Shown: positions 8,171 through 16,550, counted from the first letter of the stretch. The stretch is 34,825 nt of DNA from Tardiphaga sp. (GCF_028290495.1 NZ_JAQGJT010000074.1:1-34825), one strand, 5' to 3'. The notes: generated by a model from the letters alone, not told the origin. Made by a program: numbers and translations.

Positions 8171-9664
8171 ATGGCCCGCGACCCGCAAGGCGCCCTTGTC
8201 GCGCTCAATCGTTTCGGCTTCGGCGCCCGCGGCGGCTCGTCCGGCGATATCGTCAGCGCGGCGTCGGACCCGCGCGGCTTCGTCAAGTCGGAACTGGCGC
8301 GCGTTGACGGCGCGCTGCTCGAACTGCCGGGCCTGCAAGCGACGCCGGCGCTGGGGCAGGCGCTGTTCGCCTACCAGCTTGAGGTCAAGGTCGCGCGTGA
8401 GGCGCTCAAGACCGCGGAAGCAGCCGCCCCGACGATGGACAGCAAGCCCGACGCCAAATCTGACACCAAATCTGACGCTATGTCATCCGGCAACACCGTG
8501 ATGACCGTGCAGCCCGACGCGCCGAAGCCGCCGGTCGCACAGCCACCGCTTAACGTCGTGCAGAAGGTATTTCGTGCGGAAGCGCTGGCGCGGATTCAGC
8601 GCGCGACGATTGTCGATGGCGGCTTTGTCGAGCGCCTCGTCACCTTCTGGTCGAACCATTTCTGCATCTCCGCGAACAAGGGCGAACCGGCGCGGATCTG
8701 GGCCGGCTCGTTCGAGCGCGAGGCGATCCGCCCGTTCGTGCTCGGCAAATTCGGCGACATGCTGCGCGCCGTCGAACAGCATCCGGCGATGCTGTTCTTC
8801 CTCGACAACCAGCAATCGATCGGCCCGGAATCGAAGGCTGGCCAGCATGGCAAGCGCGGCCTCAACGAGAACCTCGCGCGCGAGATTATGGAGCTGCATA
8901 CGCTCGGCGTCGGCTCCGGCTATACGCAGGACGACGTGACTTCGCTAGCGCGGATCATCACGGGCTGGACCTTCGCCGGCCGCGACAGCAAGATCGGCAC
9001 GCCCGGCAGCTTCATTTTCAACGCCAATGCGCATGAGCCCGGCGCGCAGACGCTGCTCGGCAAGAGCTACGACGACACCGGCGTGACGCAGGGCGAAGCC
9101 GCACTTGCGGATATCGCGCGCCAACCGGCGACCGCCAGATTCGTTGCGACCAAATTCGCGCAGCACTTCGTCGCGGACACGCCGCCGCCGGCTCTGGTAG
9201 CAAAACTCGAAGCTGTGTTCAAAAAATCTGACGGTGATCTGAAAGCGCTGTCGCTGGCGCTTGTCGATTCCGGCGAGGCATGGAGCGCGCCGCTGACCAA
9301 GTTGCGCAGTCCCTACGAATACCTGATCGCGGCCGGCCGCATTCTGGCACGGATTCCGGAAGATCCCGGCCGCTACATCGGCAGCCTCAACACGCTCGGC
9401 CAGCCGCTGTGGACGCCGCCGGGGCCGAACGGTTTTGCCGACAGTAACGCCGCCTGGGCCGCGCCCGAGGGCCTCAAGTTGCGGCTCGATATCGCCGCCC
9501 AGATATCGAGCCGGATAGCGGATAGCATGGACGCCCGCGAGTTGCTCGATGTCGTCGCGGGGCAAGCCGCATCGAGCGAGACGCGGCAGACCATCGCGCG
9601 CGCGGAGACGCGGCAGCAGGCCTTGGCGCTGTTGCTGATGTCGCCCGAATTCCAGAGGAGATGA
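8171..9664 (+). CDS. DUF1800 family protein
   Basis: A 497-residue protein with the usual DUF1800 landmarks: N-terminal ALNRFGFGAR, FVERLVTFWSNHFCIS (about residues 155-170), GLNENLAREIMELHTLGV (about 235-252) and LARIITGWTF, with the C-terminal ALALLLMSPEFQRR typical of the family. The function is not established. DUF1800 genes are commonly paired with DUF1501 genes, as here, suggesting the two proteins act together. No classical signal peptide is seen on this partner. A low-complexity insert near residue 97 (SKPDAKSDTKSDAM) contains a 12-bp direct DNA repeat and probably reflects replication slippage. GAGGAAG precedes the ATG. The stop overlaps the possible first ATG of the next gene (ATGA), indicating translational coupling. 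Confidence 0.93.
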   Translation: MARDPQGALVALNRFGFGARGGSSGDIVSAASDPRGFVKSELARVDGALLELPGLQATPALGQALFAYQLEVKVAREALKTAEAAAPTMDSKPDAKSDTKSDAMSSGNTVMTVQPDAPKPPVAQPPLNVVQKVFRAEALARIQRATIVDGGFVERLVTFWSNHFCISANKGEPARIWAGSFEREAIRPFVLGKFGDMLRAVEQHPAMLFFLDNQQSIGPESKAGQHGKRGLNENLAREIMELHTLGVGSGYTQDDVTSLARIITGWTFAGRDSKIGTPGSFIFNANAHEPGAQTLLGKSYDDTGVTQGEAALADIARQPATARFVATKFAQHFVADTPPPALVAKLEAVFKKSDGDLKALSLALVDSGEAWSAPLTKLRSPYEYLIAAGRILARIPEDPGRYIGSLNTLGQPLWTPPGPNGFADSNAAWAAPEGLKLRLDIAAQISSRIADSMDARELLDVVAGQAASSETRQTIARAETRQQALALLLMSPEFQRR

Positions 9665-9666
9665 CG

Positions 9667-10878
9667 ATGGATTGCGAAACGAGGTTGTCCCCGACGCGCC
9701 GCTCCTTGCTGCTATCAGGCGCGGCCTTCGCCGCCTGGGCCTACATCCCGAAATTCGCTAGGGCGGCGGATGCGCGTGATCCGCGGCTGGTCGTGATTAT
9801 CCTGCGCGGTGCACTGGATGGGCTGGCCACCGTAGCGCCGATCGGCGACCCCGATTATGCCGGCCTGCATGGCTCGATCGCGCTGGCGAAAGATGGCCCC
9901 AACGCAGCGATCATGCTCGACCCGTTCTTCGGCCTGCATCCTGCGATGCCGGAATTCGCCCGGATGTACCGCGACAAGAAGGCCGCGGTAGTTCACGCAG
10001 TCGCGACCTCGTATCGCGAGCGTTCGCATTTCGACGGTCAGGATACGCTGGAGAGCGGCTTTCCCGGCCCCGGCCGGGTGCAGTCCGGCTGGCTTAACCG
10101 CGCCATCGCCGCGCTGCCGCGCGGTGAGCGTGTCTCTTCAGGTCTTGCGATCGGCCCGACCACGCCGCTGGTGCTGCGTGGCGCGGCGCCCACCGTCGGC
10201 TGGGCGCCGGTCAACCTGCCGACCGCCGCCGATGACACCGCCGCGCGGCTGATCGAACTCTACCGACATCAGGACCCCGCGCTCGCCGTGGCGCTGTCGC
10301 AGGGCCTGCAGCTCGACAAGCTCGCCACCGGCGAGATGGCGAAGCCGGCGCCCGGCGCCAAGGTCACCGCCATGCAGCAGATCGCTCGCGGCGCGGCGCG
10401 GGTGATGGCGGCTGACGACGGCCCGCGCGTTGCCGCGCTCGCTTTCGATGGTTGGGATACCCATGCGCAGGAAGGCGGCCCGGTCGGCCGTCTCGCGCAA
10501 TTGCTTGGCGGGCTCGACAATGCACTGGCGGAATTCGAGAGCGGGCTGGGGGCGCACTGGCGCGACACCGTGATTGTCGTCGCCACCGAATTCGGCCGCA
10601 CTGCCCGGATCAACGGCACCTCCGGCACCGACCACGGCACCGGTACCGTGGCGCTGCTGGCCGGCGGCGCGGTCGCGGGCGGCAGGGTGATCGCGAACTG
10701 GCCGGGACTGCGGCCTGCGGATCTCTACGAGTCCCGCGATCTCGCGCCGACCACCGATCTGCGCGCGATCCTCAAGGGCGTGCTGCACGACCATCTCGGG
10801 CTCGGCGAGCGCGTGCTGGCCGACAGTGTTTTCCCGGACAGTGCGATGGTGCGGCCGGCCAAGGGGCTGGTCGCGTAG
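9667..10878 (+). CDS. DUF1501 family exported protein
   Basis: About 403 residues. The N-terminus has a twin-arginine-like signal (TRRSLLLSGAAFAAWAYIPK, cleavage near ARA), so a Tat-exported periplasmic protein is likely. The body shows the DUF1501 pattern (VVIILRGALDGLATVAPIGD, SHFDGQDTLESG, FDGWDTHAQEGG, VIVVATEFGRTARINGT, GTDHGTGTVALLAGGAV), which recalls the alkaline phosphatase/sulfatase fold. Activity and substrate are unknown. Two starts are possible: ATG 9661 directly abuts GAGGAG, whereas ATG 9667 has 6-nt spacing and is preferred; the first overlaps the DUF1800 stop. With that gene it forms a coupled two-gene operon ending in a long palindrome that contains the stop codon. Confidence 0.92.
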   Translation: MDCETRLSPTRRSLLLSGAAFAAWAYIPKFARAADARDPRLVVIILRGALDGLATVAPIGDPDYAGLHGSIALAKDGPNAAIMLDPFFGLHPAMPEFARMYRDKKAAVVHAVATSYRERSHFDGQDTLESGFPGPGRVQSGWLNRAIAALPRGERVSSGLAIGPTTPLVLRGAAPTVGWAPVNLPTAADDTAARLIELYRHQDPALAVALSQGLQLDKLATGEMAKPAPGAKVTAMQQIARGAARVMAADDGPRVAALAFDGWDTHAQEGGPVGRLAQLLGGLDNALAEFESGLGAHWRDTVIVVATEFGRTARINGTSGTDHGTGTVALLAGGAVAGGRVIANWPGLRPADLYESRDLAPTTDLRAILKGVLHDHLGLGERVLADSVFPDSAMVRPAKGLVA

Positions 10879-10903
10879 GCGTGCTGCGCAGTACGCCTAC
10901 GCG
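10872..10903. terminator. long palindrome between convergent genes, possible bidirectional stem-loop
   Basis: Arms CGCGTAGGCGT (10872-10882) and ACGCCTACGCG (10893-10903) are perfectly complementary, and the centre CTGCGCAG is itself palindromic, so almost all 32 bases can pair. The left arm contains the stop codon of the DUF1501 gene. The structure fills the gap to the convergent gene ending at 10910. No T-run follows on either strand, so intrinsic termination is only inferred; an mRNA 3'-end stabiliser is the alternative. Confidence 0.45.
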
Positions 10904-10909
10904 TAGCTG

Positions 10910-11350
10910 CTACTTCAGCGAGATCGCCAGCCCGCTGAGATCGGCATTGACCATCAGGCCGGTCTGCCGGCCGGACAGTTCGAGCAGCGCGCCCTTCTCG
11001 TTGGCGAGCACGATGGCACTGACGCCACGGCCGATCGCGGCCCCTGCGCCGCCGGCGCCATAGACGCCTGCGACATCCGAGGGGCGGTTGATGCGGCTGA
11101 CGCGGCCGGAGAGGTAGGTCTGCGACGCGCCGAACACCAGGCCGGCGCTCAGGCCGCCGATCGACAGCGGATAGGTCCGGCCGCGAAACGTCAGCGTGCC
11201 CGAGCCGCCGGACGCGCCGATGAACCAGCCGCCCTTCAGCACCGAGATCCGGATCGTGCCGCTATCAGCGCGCGCGACAGAGGAAAGACCGAGCCCGGCA
11301 ATGGCCAGACTGGCAGCGACGATGGCGGTACGCAAAGCGGATGACGACAT
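10910..11350 (-). CDS. secreted glycine-rich protein, EipA (DUF1134)/DUF992-like fold
   Basis: A 146-residue protein starting MSSSALRTAIVAASLAIAG, a clear signal peptide with cleavage near ARA. The ATG at 11350 sits 4 nt after GAGGAG, which decides the start over upstream ATGs. The mature part is glycine-rich and beta-prone (GGSGTLTFRGRTYPLSIGGL, VAGVYGAGGAGAAIG, ALLELSGRQTGLMVNADLSG). No lipobox, enzyme motif or cysteine pair is seen. The pattern of a VAGVYG-type turn, an alternating Gly segment and an LxLSGxQTGLxVN-type strand near the end recalls both DUF1134/EipA envelope proteins and the DUF992 proteins at 19194 and 19894; this is remote resemblance only. A periplasmic structural or envelope role is inferred. 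Confidence 0.72.
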   Translation of the reverse strand: MSSSALRTAIVAASLAIAGLGLSSVARADSGTIRISVLKGGWFIGASGGSGTLTFRGRTYPLSIGGLSAGLVFGASQTYLSGRVSRINRPSDVAGVYGAGGAGAAIGRGVSAIVLANEKGALLELSGRQTGLMVNADLSGLAISLK

Positions 11351-11460
11351 GATGCTCCTCGGGGAGTTGATTCGCACGCCAATGCGGCGGCAGCGCACCT
11401 TTGGGTAAAATAGCGCCCCGGTCCATCATGAACCCCACGCGCTGTTGCTATCGCAAACGC

Positions 11461-11664
11461 TTATTTGTTGAGGTTGGCGGCCACCCAGAAGGCATAACCG
11501 ATCATGCCGAGGGCGGGCACGGCATAGAACATCGTGCCGAGGCCGATCAGCGACCACTTCATCACGGCGGTATTGCGGGTCGGTCGTACGGAAGCCGGGC
11601 GGCGCGCGCCGCGGGTCTGTTCGTGGATCGCGAGCAGCTCATCCATCTTCAGGATGTCAGGCAT
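11461..11664 (-). CDS. small single-pass membrane protein
   Basis: A 67-residue protein, MPDILKMDELLAIHEQTRG..., with a basic linker (RRPASVRPTRN) and one long hydrophobic segment near the C-terminus (WSLIGLGTMFYAVPALGMIG). The ATG at 11664 is preceded by GGGAG at a 6-nt spacing. The composition and ribosome site support a real gene, but I do not recognise a family. It probably sits in the inner membrane with a basic cytoplasmic N-terminus. Confidence 0.7.
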   Translation of the reverse strand: MPDILKMDELLAIHEQTRGARRPASVRPTRNTAVMKWSLIGLGTMFYAVPALGMIGYAFWVAANLNK

Positions 11665-11847
11665 GTGTTTCTCCCAATTTTTATTTTGAGAGAAGCTGAC
11701 ACATGATTACCAAAGTCACAATGGGCCAAACGGCCGATCCCGCATCGCCTGAAGTGCGCGAGCGGAACTCATCGTCCGGGTGCGGGATGCTTTATTCCGC
11801 CGAGCGGATTGAGAGGGGTGAGTGACGACTTTGGCCGGATGGCGTAG

Positions 11848-11876
11848 TTCCCCTCTCCCGCAAGGGGAGAGGGGAA
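11848..11876. repeat. 12-bp perfect hairpin, REP-like element
   Basis: TTCCCCTCTCCC (11848-11859), a five-base loop GCAAG and the exact complement GGGAGAGGGGAA (11865-11876). It lies in the 234-bp gap 11665-11898, just beyond the 3' end of the minus-strand aldo/keto reductase gene. Pyrimidine-rich hairpins with a GCAAG loop are dispersed in Bradyrhizobium-type genomes. No T-run follows on the minus strand, so it is called a repeat rather than a terminator. Confidence 0.6.
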
Positions 11877-11898
11877 GAAAGCGCGGTGCTGTAGCTGA

Positions 11899-12837
11899 CT
11901 ACAGCGTGATCTTGTCGATCTCCGCCATGTCCTCGGCGCTGATGGTCCACTCGATCGCCTTGACGTTCTGCTCGATCTGCTCGACGCGTGTGGCGCCTGC
12001 GATCACGCTGGAGACCTGCGGTCGCGCGGCGAGCCAGGAGAAGGCGAGTTCCAGCATGGTGTGGCCGCGCGCCTGCACAAAGGCTTCGAGCTTTGCCACG
12101 ACCGCCTCGTTGCGCGGGTTGACCGAGCGGTCGCGCAATGCCGGTGCAATCGCGAAGCGGCTGTCGGCCGGCGGCGCGACGCCCGGTCTGTACTTGCCGG
12201 TGAGCAACCCGCTGGCCAGCGGGAAGAACGGCAGCAGGCCGAGATTGTAGTGCTGCGCGGCTGGCAGCAAATCCTTCTCGATATCGCGAACCACCAGGCT
12301 GTACTCATCCTGGCACGACACGAAGGGCGAGACGTTGATGCCGCGCGCGGTCATCTCGGCTTCGGCCAGACGCCATGCCGGGAAGTTCGAATTGCCGATG
12401 TAGCGCACCTTGCCCTGGCGGATGAGGTCTTCCAGCGCGCGAAGCGTCTCCTCGATCGGCGTCAGCGGGTCGAAATCGTGCTGCTGGTACAGGTCGATAT
12501 AGTCGGTGTTGAGCCGCTTCAGGCTGGCTTCGATCGCGCTCATGATGTAGCGCCGCGACGCGCCCTGCTTGCTGCCATCGGTGGCCATCGGCTTGCAGAA
12601 CTTGGTGGCCAGCACGATGTCCTTGCGGCGATCGCCGAGCACCTGGCCGAGCACGGTCTCGGAGCCGCCCATGCCGGCATAGATGTCCGCGGTGTCGAAC
12701 AGCGTGATGCCGAGGTCGATCGCCTTGTGGATCACCTTGCGGGAGGTTTCCAGATCGGTGCGCTGGCCGAAATTGTTGCAGCCGAGGCCCACGGCGGAGA
12801 CGCGCAGGCCGGAGCCGCCGAGATTGCGTATTTGCAT
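11899..12837 (-). CDS. aldo/keto reductase
   Basis: A 312-residue NAD(P)H-dependent oxidoreductase of the AKR family with a TIM-barrel fold. The catalytic tetrad is visible: Asp48 and Tyr53 in FDTADIYAG, Lys79 in ATKFCKP and His120 in YQQHDFD. The cofactor-binding region near the C-terminus includes SSVIAGATRVEQIEQN. Such enzymes reduce aldehydes and ketones in the cytoplasm; the sequence does not define the substrate. AGGATCG lies just upstream of the ATG. The gene follows the PlsC-like acyltransferase on the same strand after a 92-nt gap. Confidence 0.94.
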   Translation of the reverse strand: MQIRNLGGSGLRVSAVGLGCNNFGQRTDLETSRKVIHKAIDLGITLFDTADIYAGMGGSETVLGQVLGDRRKDIVLATKFCKPMATDGSKQGASRRYIMSAIEASLKRLNTDYIDLYQQHDFDPLTPIEETLRALEDLIRQGKVRYIGNSNFPAWRLAEAEMTARGINVSPFVSCQDEYSLVVRDIEKDLLPAAQHYNLGLLPFFPLASGLLTGKYRPGVAPPADSRFAIAPALRDRSVNPRNEAVVAKLEAFVQARGHTMLELAFSWLAARPQVSSVIAGATRVEQIEQNVKAIEWTISAEDMAEIDKITL

Positions 12838-12929
12838 GATCGATCCTGTCGGAGAATGTAGGAACGCGTTATCGCCTGCGGACCGAACCGCGGCAAGCCG
12901 CGCGGCATCATGGCACCTGCGCGGCTGGA

Positions 12930-13778
12930 TCAGGCGACGGCAGGCCCGGCTGTTGCTGGGGCTTGGGGCGCGGGCAGGGCGATCGCCTTCTTCGGCGGAT
13001 CGGCGCGCAAGGCGGCGGAGGTCATCTGCCGTACGCTGCGTTCGGCGTCGCGCGCGATCGCCTTGCGGTCGGCGCTCATGTCATAGGCGGTGGCGTCGCC
13101 CCAGGTGACGGTGATGTCGGTGGCTCCGGCGGCCAGGATGCCGATGAAATGCGGGATCAGGTCGATATCGCCGTACCACGCTACGTTCTGGCGCAGCGCG
13201 CGTCCGACCGGCAGGCCGCCGAACCCGACATAGGCCAGCGACAGCGGCTGCACCGTGATCTTCTTGTGATGCACGGACCCGCCGAGTGCATGATGCACCG
13301 CGCCGATCAGCGCCGAGCGAAACGGCAGGATGCGGACGCCGTCGCTTGAGGTGCCCTCGGCGAACAGCACCACGGCGTCGCCCGACAGCAGCCGGTCGCC
13401 GATCTCCTGCGTCGCAGCCCCGGTCTTCTGCCGGCGCTCGCGCTCGATGAAGATGGTCTGCTGTAGTTTCGCCAGCCAGCCGAACACCGGCCAGTTCGCG
13501 ACCTCGCTCTTGGCGATGAACACGACTGGTGTCAGCGCGCCGATCACACAGATGTCGAGCCAGGAGACGTGGTTGGCGAGGATCAGCACCGGCGCGTCCG
13601 TCGTACGGGTGCCGACCTCGCGGATGCGGACGCCGGCCAGTCGGCAGAACGCGCGGTGAAACAAATGCGGCACGCTGCGCTGCAAGGGCAGCCCGCAGGC
13701 GATGCCGACCCACTGGAACGGCACCAGCACGAGCACCAGCAAGGTCAGCGCAAGCAAGGCGAACACGAAACGGATCAT
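12930..13778 (-). CDS. 1-acyl-glycerol-3-phosphate / lyso-ornithine-lipid acyltransferase (PlsC/OlsA family)
   Basis: A 282-residue membrane-associated acyltransferase. It has one N-terminal membrane helix (FVFALLALTLLVLVLVPF), the catalytic NHVSWLD (HX4D with His70 and Asp75), FIAKSEVANWPVFGWLAK, the acceptor-binding block FAEGTSSDG (about residues 139-147) and a Pro/Ala-rich tail. Family members transfer an acyl group to lysophosphatidate (PlsC) or lyso-ornithine lipid (OlsA). The sequence around SEVANWPVFGWL leans toward OlsA, but no olsB gene is in the window and the choice stays open. ATG 13778 is used because the codons upstream encode a basic, unrelated stretch and the helix begins directly at MIRF. 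Confidence 0.88.
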   Translation of the reverse strand: MIRFVFALLALTLLVLVLVPFQWVGIACGLPLQRSVPHLFHRAFCRLAGVRIREVGTRTTDAPVLILANHVSWLDICVIGALTPVVFIAKSEVANWPVFGWLAKLQQTIFIERERRQKTGAATQEIGDRLLSGDAVVLFAEGTSSDGVRILPFRSALIGAVHHALGGSVHHKKITVQPLSLAYVGFGGLPVGRALRQNVAWYGDIDLIPHFIGILAAGATDITVTWGDATAYDMSADRKAIARDAERSVRQMTSAALRADPPKKAIALPAPQAPATAGPAVA

Positions 13779-13810
13779 GATGAGCTTATACCGTGTCGGA
13801 CGCCGCGGGC

Positions 13811-13852
13811 AAAAAAAACGGCCCCGGTCAGCGCGGCAACTGACGGGGACCG
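13811..13852 (-). terminator. intrinsic terminator of the PAS-protein gene
   Basis: Read on the minus strand, CGGTCCCCGTCAG, an 8-base loop and CTGACCGGGGCCG form a 13-bp stem with two mismatches, followed by eight Ts (13818 down to 13811). It lies between the PAS-protein gene (stop at 13968) and the acyltransferase start (13778), separating the two transcripts. Confidence 0.8.
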
Positions 13853-13967
13853 CTGAAGGCATCCGGCTGGCGACGGGGGAGCAGCCGCTGGATGCAAAGT
13901 TGAGGCTAGTCGCGCCGAATGACGCGGAAATGACGGTGGTACTTATCCACAGGCTGGGTCGGCGGGC

Positions 13968-14558
13968 TCATTCCGCGGCGTCGAGATGGCGCGGCGCGAA
14001 CAGGTCGCCGGTCCCGCGCATCGCCAGATAGCAATCGCGATCGGCGTAGTTGTCGTTGCGACGGACCAGATCGGTGACCGGCGTGTAGCTCAGCATCCGG
14101 CCGCCATCTGGCAATGCCGTGCAACACAGCCGCAGCACCTGGCCATTGGCGAGCCGCAGGTTCAGCGGCGTCGGGTCGCCAGCGCGGATCATCTCGGTGC
14201 GCGTTGCGATGAAGCCGTCGAGTTCGTCGTCCGGCACCTCGAAGGCGTGGGTGTCGCGGCAATGATACATCAGCGCGATCAGCGGCGGCTTGCTGTCGGC
14301 CTTGGCGTCGGGCAGCCGGAATTGTTCGCGAAACGCCCGGTTGATGAATTCGGCGCGGGTGTCGGAATTCAACAGCACGACGCCGATGTCGATCCGGTCC
14401 AGCGCGGCGGACAGCCGGTCGGCGGTGGCGTGCCCGTTGGCGCGCTGCCGGGCCGCGAGCCGGTTGCGGCCGATGGCGACGGCGCTGCCGGCTACGATCA
14501 ACAGCGCGAGCGCCGTGCTGAAGGCCGGGTGAAGAATAATGTTCCAGTCGAGCTGCAT
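13968..14558 (-). CDS. membrane-anchored PAS-domain protein
   Basis: A 196-residue protein starting MQLDWNIILHPAFSTALALL, with one N-terminal membrane helix, then a short helix (ADRLSAALDRIDIGVVLLN) and a PAS-like domain (DTRAEFINRAFREQFRLPD ... LNLRLANGQVLRLCCTALPDGGRMLSYTPVTDL). That last pattern is typical of PAS domains found in GGDEF or histidine-kinase proteins, but no output domain follows. It may be a stand-alone sensor acting with a partner elsewhere. AGGA lies about 9 nt before the chosen ATG; an upstream ATG at 14624 would add a basic stretch ahead of the helix and is less likely. It diverges from the DUF486 gene, so 14559-14759 holds both promoters. Confidence 0.8.
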   Translation of the reverse strand: MQLDWNIILHPAFSTALALLIVAGSAVAIGRNRLAARQRANGHATADRLSAALDRIDIGVVLLNSDTRAEFINRAFREQFRLPDAKADSKPPLIALMYHCRDTHAFEVPDDELDGFIATRTEMIRAGDPTPLNLRLANGQVLRLCCTALPDGGRMLSYTPVTDLVRRNDNYADRDCYLAMRGTGDLFAPRHLDAAE

Positions 14559-14759
14559 GTGCCGTTTCCTGGTCTGGCTACAGACGAGAACTGCACGATG
14601 ACGACTCGTTTCCGAATCTCCCATCGTTGCTTTTCGTTAGCGTTAAGATTGCCCCTGACCAATGCGTAAGACTTTCTCGATTATCGCATTCAGCGTGGTT
14701 AAGCCGAGCGTAACATGTGCCATATCTCAGCGCTGCCGCCTGAATTTGAAAGGAGGCCG

Positions 14760-15113
14760 ATGCCGTTTACCATCCCGCCATTGCTGTTGCCGATCCCGAT
14801 GCTGTTCGCGTCGAACTTGTTCATGACCTTCGCCTGGTACGGCCATCTGAAGTTCAAGGAATCCTCGTTGCCGCTGGTCATCATGGTCAGCTGGGGCATC
14901 GCGTTCTTCGAGTCCTGGCTGGCGGTGCCGATCAACCGTTGGGGCAGCGAGGTGTATTCGGCCGCATAGCTCAAGACCATGCAGGAGGTGATCACGCTGA
15001 TCGTGTTCGCCGGCTTCTCGGTGCTGCTTCTGAAGGCGCCGCTCGGCTGGAACCAGGCGCTCGGCTCCGCCTTCATCGTGGCGGGCGCGTTCGCCATCTT
15101 CCACAAATGGTAG
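14760..15113 (+). pseudogene. DUF486 (DMT-like) membrane protein interrupted by an amber codon
   Basis: An excellent ribosome site (AAAGGAGG, 5 nt before ATG 14760) opens a frame reading MPFTIPPLLLPIPMLFASNL, FMTFAWYGHLKFKESSLPLV and SWGIAFFESWLAVPINRWGS. It meets TAG at 14967-14969 (codon 70) and then continues in the same frame with LKTMQEVITLIVFAGFSVLL up to FHKW and a TAG at 15111-15113. The total of 117 sense-equivalent codons matches DUF486 family length (four membrane helices). Family members read SAAQLKTMQE at this site, so the TAG replaces a CAG Gln codon by one C-to-T change. Both halves are otherwise intact. It is either a very recent pseudogene, a sequencing error or a read-through gene. 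Confidence 0.88.
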
Positions 15114-15137
15114 TGATCGAAGGTGGCGCGATCGGCG

Positions 15138-16301
15138 TTACTTCGCCGCCGGGGCCACGCGCAGTACGCGTCCCGCCGAACTGTCGGTCAACAGATACAG
15201 CGCGCCGTCCGGGGCCTGCCGGACATCGCGGATGCGCTCGTTGAGATTCTGCAGCAGGCGCTCCTCGCCGGTGACGGCGTCGCCCTTCAGCGACAGCCGT
15301 ACCAGCATCTGCCCCGCCAGCGCGCCGGTGAATACGCTGCCGCGCCAGGCCGGAAACAGGTCGCCGGTGTAGAATGCCATGCCGGAGGGCGCGATCGACG
15401 GCACCCAGGCCTTGATCGGCTGCTCCATGCCGTCCTTCACCGTGCTCTCGTGAATCTTCGCGCCGGAATAATCGATGCCGAAGCCGATCACCGGCCAGCC
15501 GTAATTCTTGCCCTTGCCGATGATGTTGACCTCGTCGCCGCCGCGCGGGCCATGCTCGATTTCCCAGAGTTCACCGGATGCCGGATTGATCGCGAGGCCC
15601 TGTTCGTTGCGGTGGCCGTAGCTCCAGATTTCCGGCTTGGCGCCGTCGCGGCCGACAAAGGGATTGTCCTTCGGTACCGAGCCGTCCGGCGCGATGCGGA
15701 TCAACTTGCCGAGATGGTTGGCGAGGTTCTGCGCCTCCTCGCGGTAGCTGGAATGCTCGCCGAGTGTGACGAACAGATTGGCGTCGCTGGCCTGCACGAT
15801 GCGGCAGCCATAGTGATTGCCCGACGACAGTGGCCCTTCCTGGCGGAAGATCACCTGCACGTCGTCGAGCCGCGGCGCGATGCCATTGACCAGCCGGCCG
15901 CGCGCGACCGCCGTGCGGCCGCCGCTGCCGCTGCGTTCGGAATAGCAGAAGTAGATCGTATTGTTCTGCGCGAAGCCGCGATCGGTGATGACGTCGAGCA
16001 GCCCACCCTGTCCGGTGGCCCAGACCTGCGGCACGCCTCGCAGCGGCGGCGACAACTCGCCCTGCGGCGTGACGATGCGTAGCCTGCCGGGACGCTCGGT
16101 CACCAGCATGCGGCCATCCGGCATGAACGCCAGCGCCCACGGGTTGACGAGGCCGCTGGCCACGGTCTGCACGTCGAGCTTGCCGGCGGAGGAGGCGAAC
16201 GCCGTCGTCTCGCTGCGCGAGGTGCTGGCGATCAGGAAGCTGGCGGTAAGCGCGGTCGCTGCGGTCAGCGTCGCGGTTACCCAGACCACGGGCGTCTTCA
16301 T
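15138..16301 (-). CDS. exported PQQ-dependent sugar dehydrogenase (Asd/YliI type)
   Basis: A 387-residue protein starting [20 protein letters not shown], an N-terminal signal or anchor, so periplasmic. The rest is a six-bladed beta-propeller of the soluble glucose/sorbosone dehydrogenase family: [78 protein letters not shown] and [13 protein letters not shown]. In E. coli YliI/Asd these blades bind PQQ and calcium and oxidise aldose sugars. GGAG lies 7 nt before ATG 16301, which decides the start over the longer ORF beginning at 16355. No pqq genes are present in the window. The gene converges on the DUF486 gene across a 24-nt gap. Confidence 0.92.
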   Translation of the reverse strand: MKTPVVWVTATLTAATALTASFLIASTSRSETTAFASSAGKLDVQTVASGLVNPWALAFMPDGRMLVTERPGRLRIVTPQGELSPPLRGVPQVWATGQGGLLDVITDRGFAQNNTIYFCYSERSGSGGRTAVARGRLVNGIAPRLDDVQVIFRQEGPLSSGNHYGCRIVQASDANLFVTLGEHSSYREEAQNLANHLGKLIRIAPDGSVPKDNPFVGRDGAKPEIWSYGHRNEQGLAINPASGELWEIEHGPRGGDEVNIIGKGKNYGWPVIGFGIDYSGAKIHESTVKDGMEQPIKAWVPSIAPSGMAFYTGDLFPAWRGSVFTGALAGQMLVRLSLKGDAVTGEERLLQNLNERIRDVRQAPDGALYLLTDSSAGRVLRVAPAAK

Positions 16302-16370
16302 CGGATGGCTCCATCGCGCAACGGCGCGGGCGATGCCTGTCATCGCAGAATGCAAATGGATGGCTGGCCG

Positions 16371-16550
16371 TCAGGCGGGCAGTGGCATCGCGGTCGCGAC
16401 CTTGAGGGTCAGCAGCGTCAGCGTCACGATCAGGCACAGCGACAGGCAACCGACCGCCACCGTTGCGGCGACGGCATTGCCGAGCCGGGTTGAAGCAACC
16501 ACGGCAGGACGGGGTTCAAAACCTGCAACCACGCGAAGCGACCGGATCAT
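16371..16550 (-). CDS. small single-pass membrane protein, hypothetical
   Basis: A 59-residue ORF starting MIRSLRVVAGFEPRPAVVAS, with one hydrophobic segment (VAATVAVGCLSLCLIVTLTL) and a short tail. It lies 69 nt upstream of the sugar dehydrogenase on the same strand. The ribosome site is weak (GAGGGA about 9 nt upstream), so the start is uncertain. No family recognised; basic N-terminus plus one helix predicts an inner-membrane protein. Confidence 0.5.
   Translation of the reverse strand: MIRSLRVVAGFEPRPAVVASTRLGNAVAATVAVGCLSLCLIVTLTLLTLKVATAMPLPA

Noticed and set aside
8440..8485. Short direct repeat AAATCTGAC in the DUF1800 gene as a possible regulatory repeat
   Set aside because: It is in frame inside a low-complexity protein linker; simple slippage explains it.
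14939..15244. A 101-codon plus-strand ORF crossing the DUF486 tail
   Set aside because: It is another frame of the DUF486 second half and the convergent gene's end; composition is not protein-like and the DUF486 frame explains the sequence.
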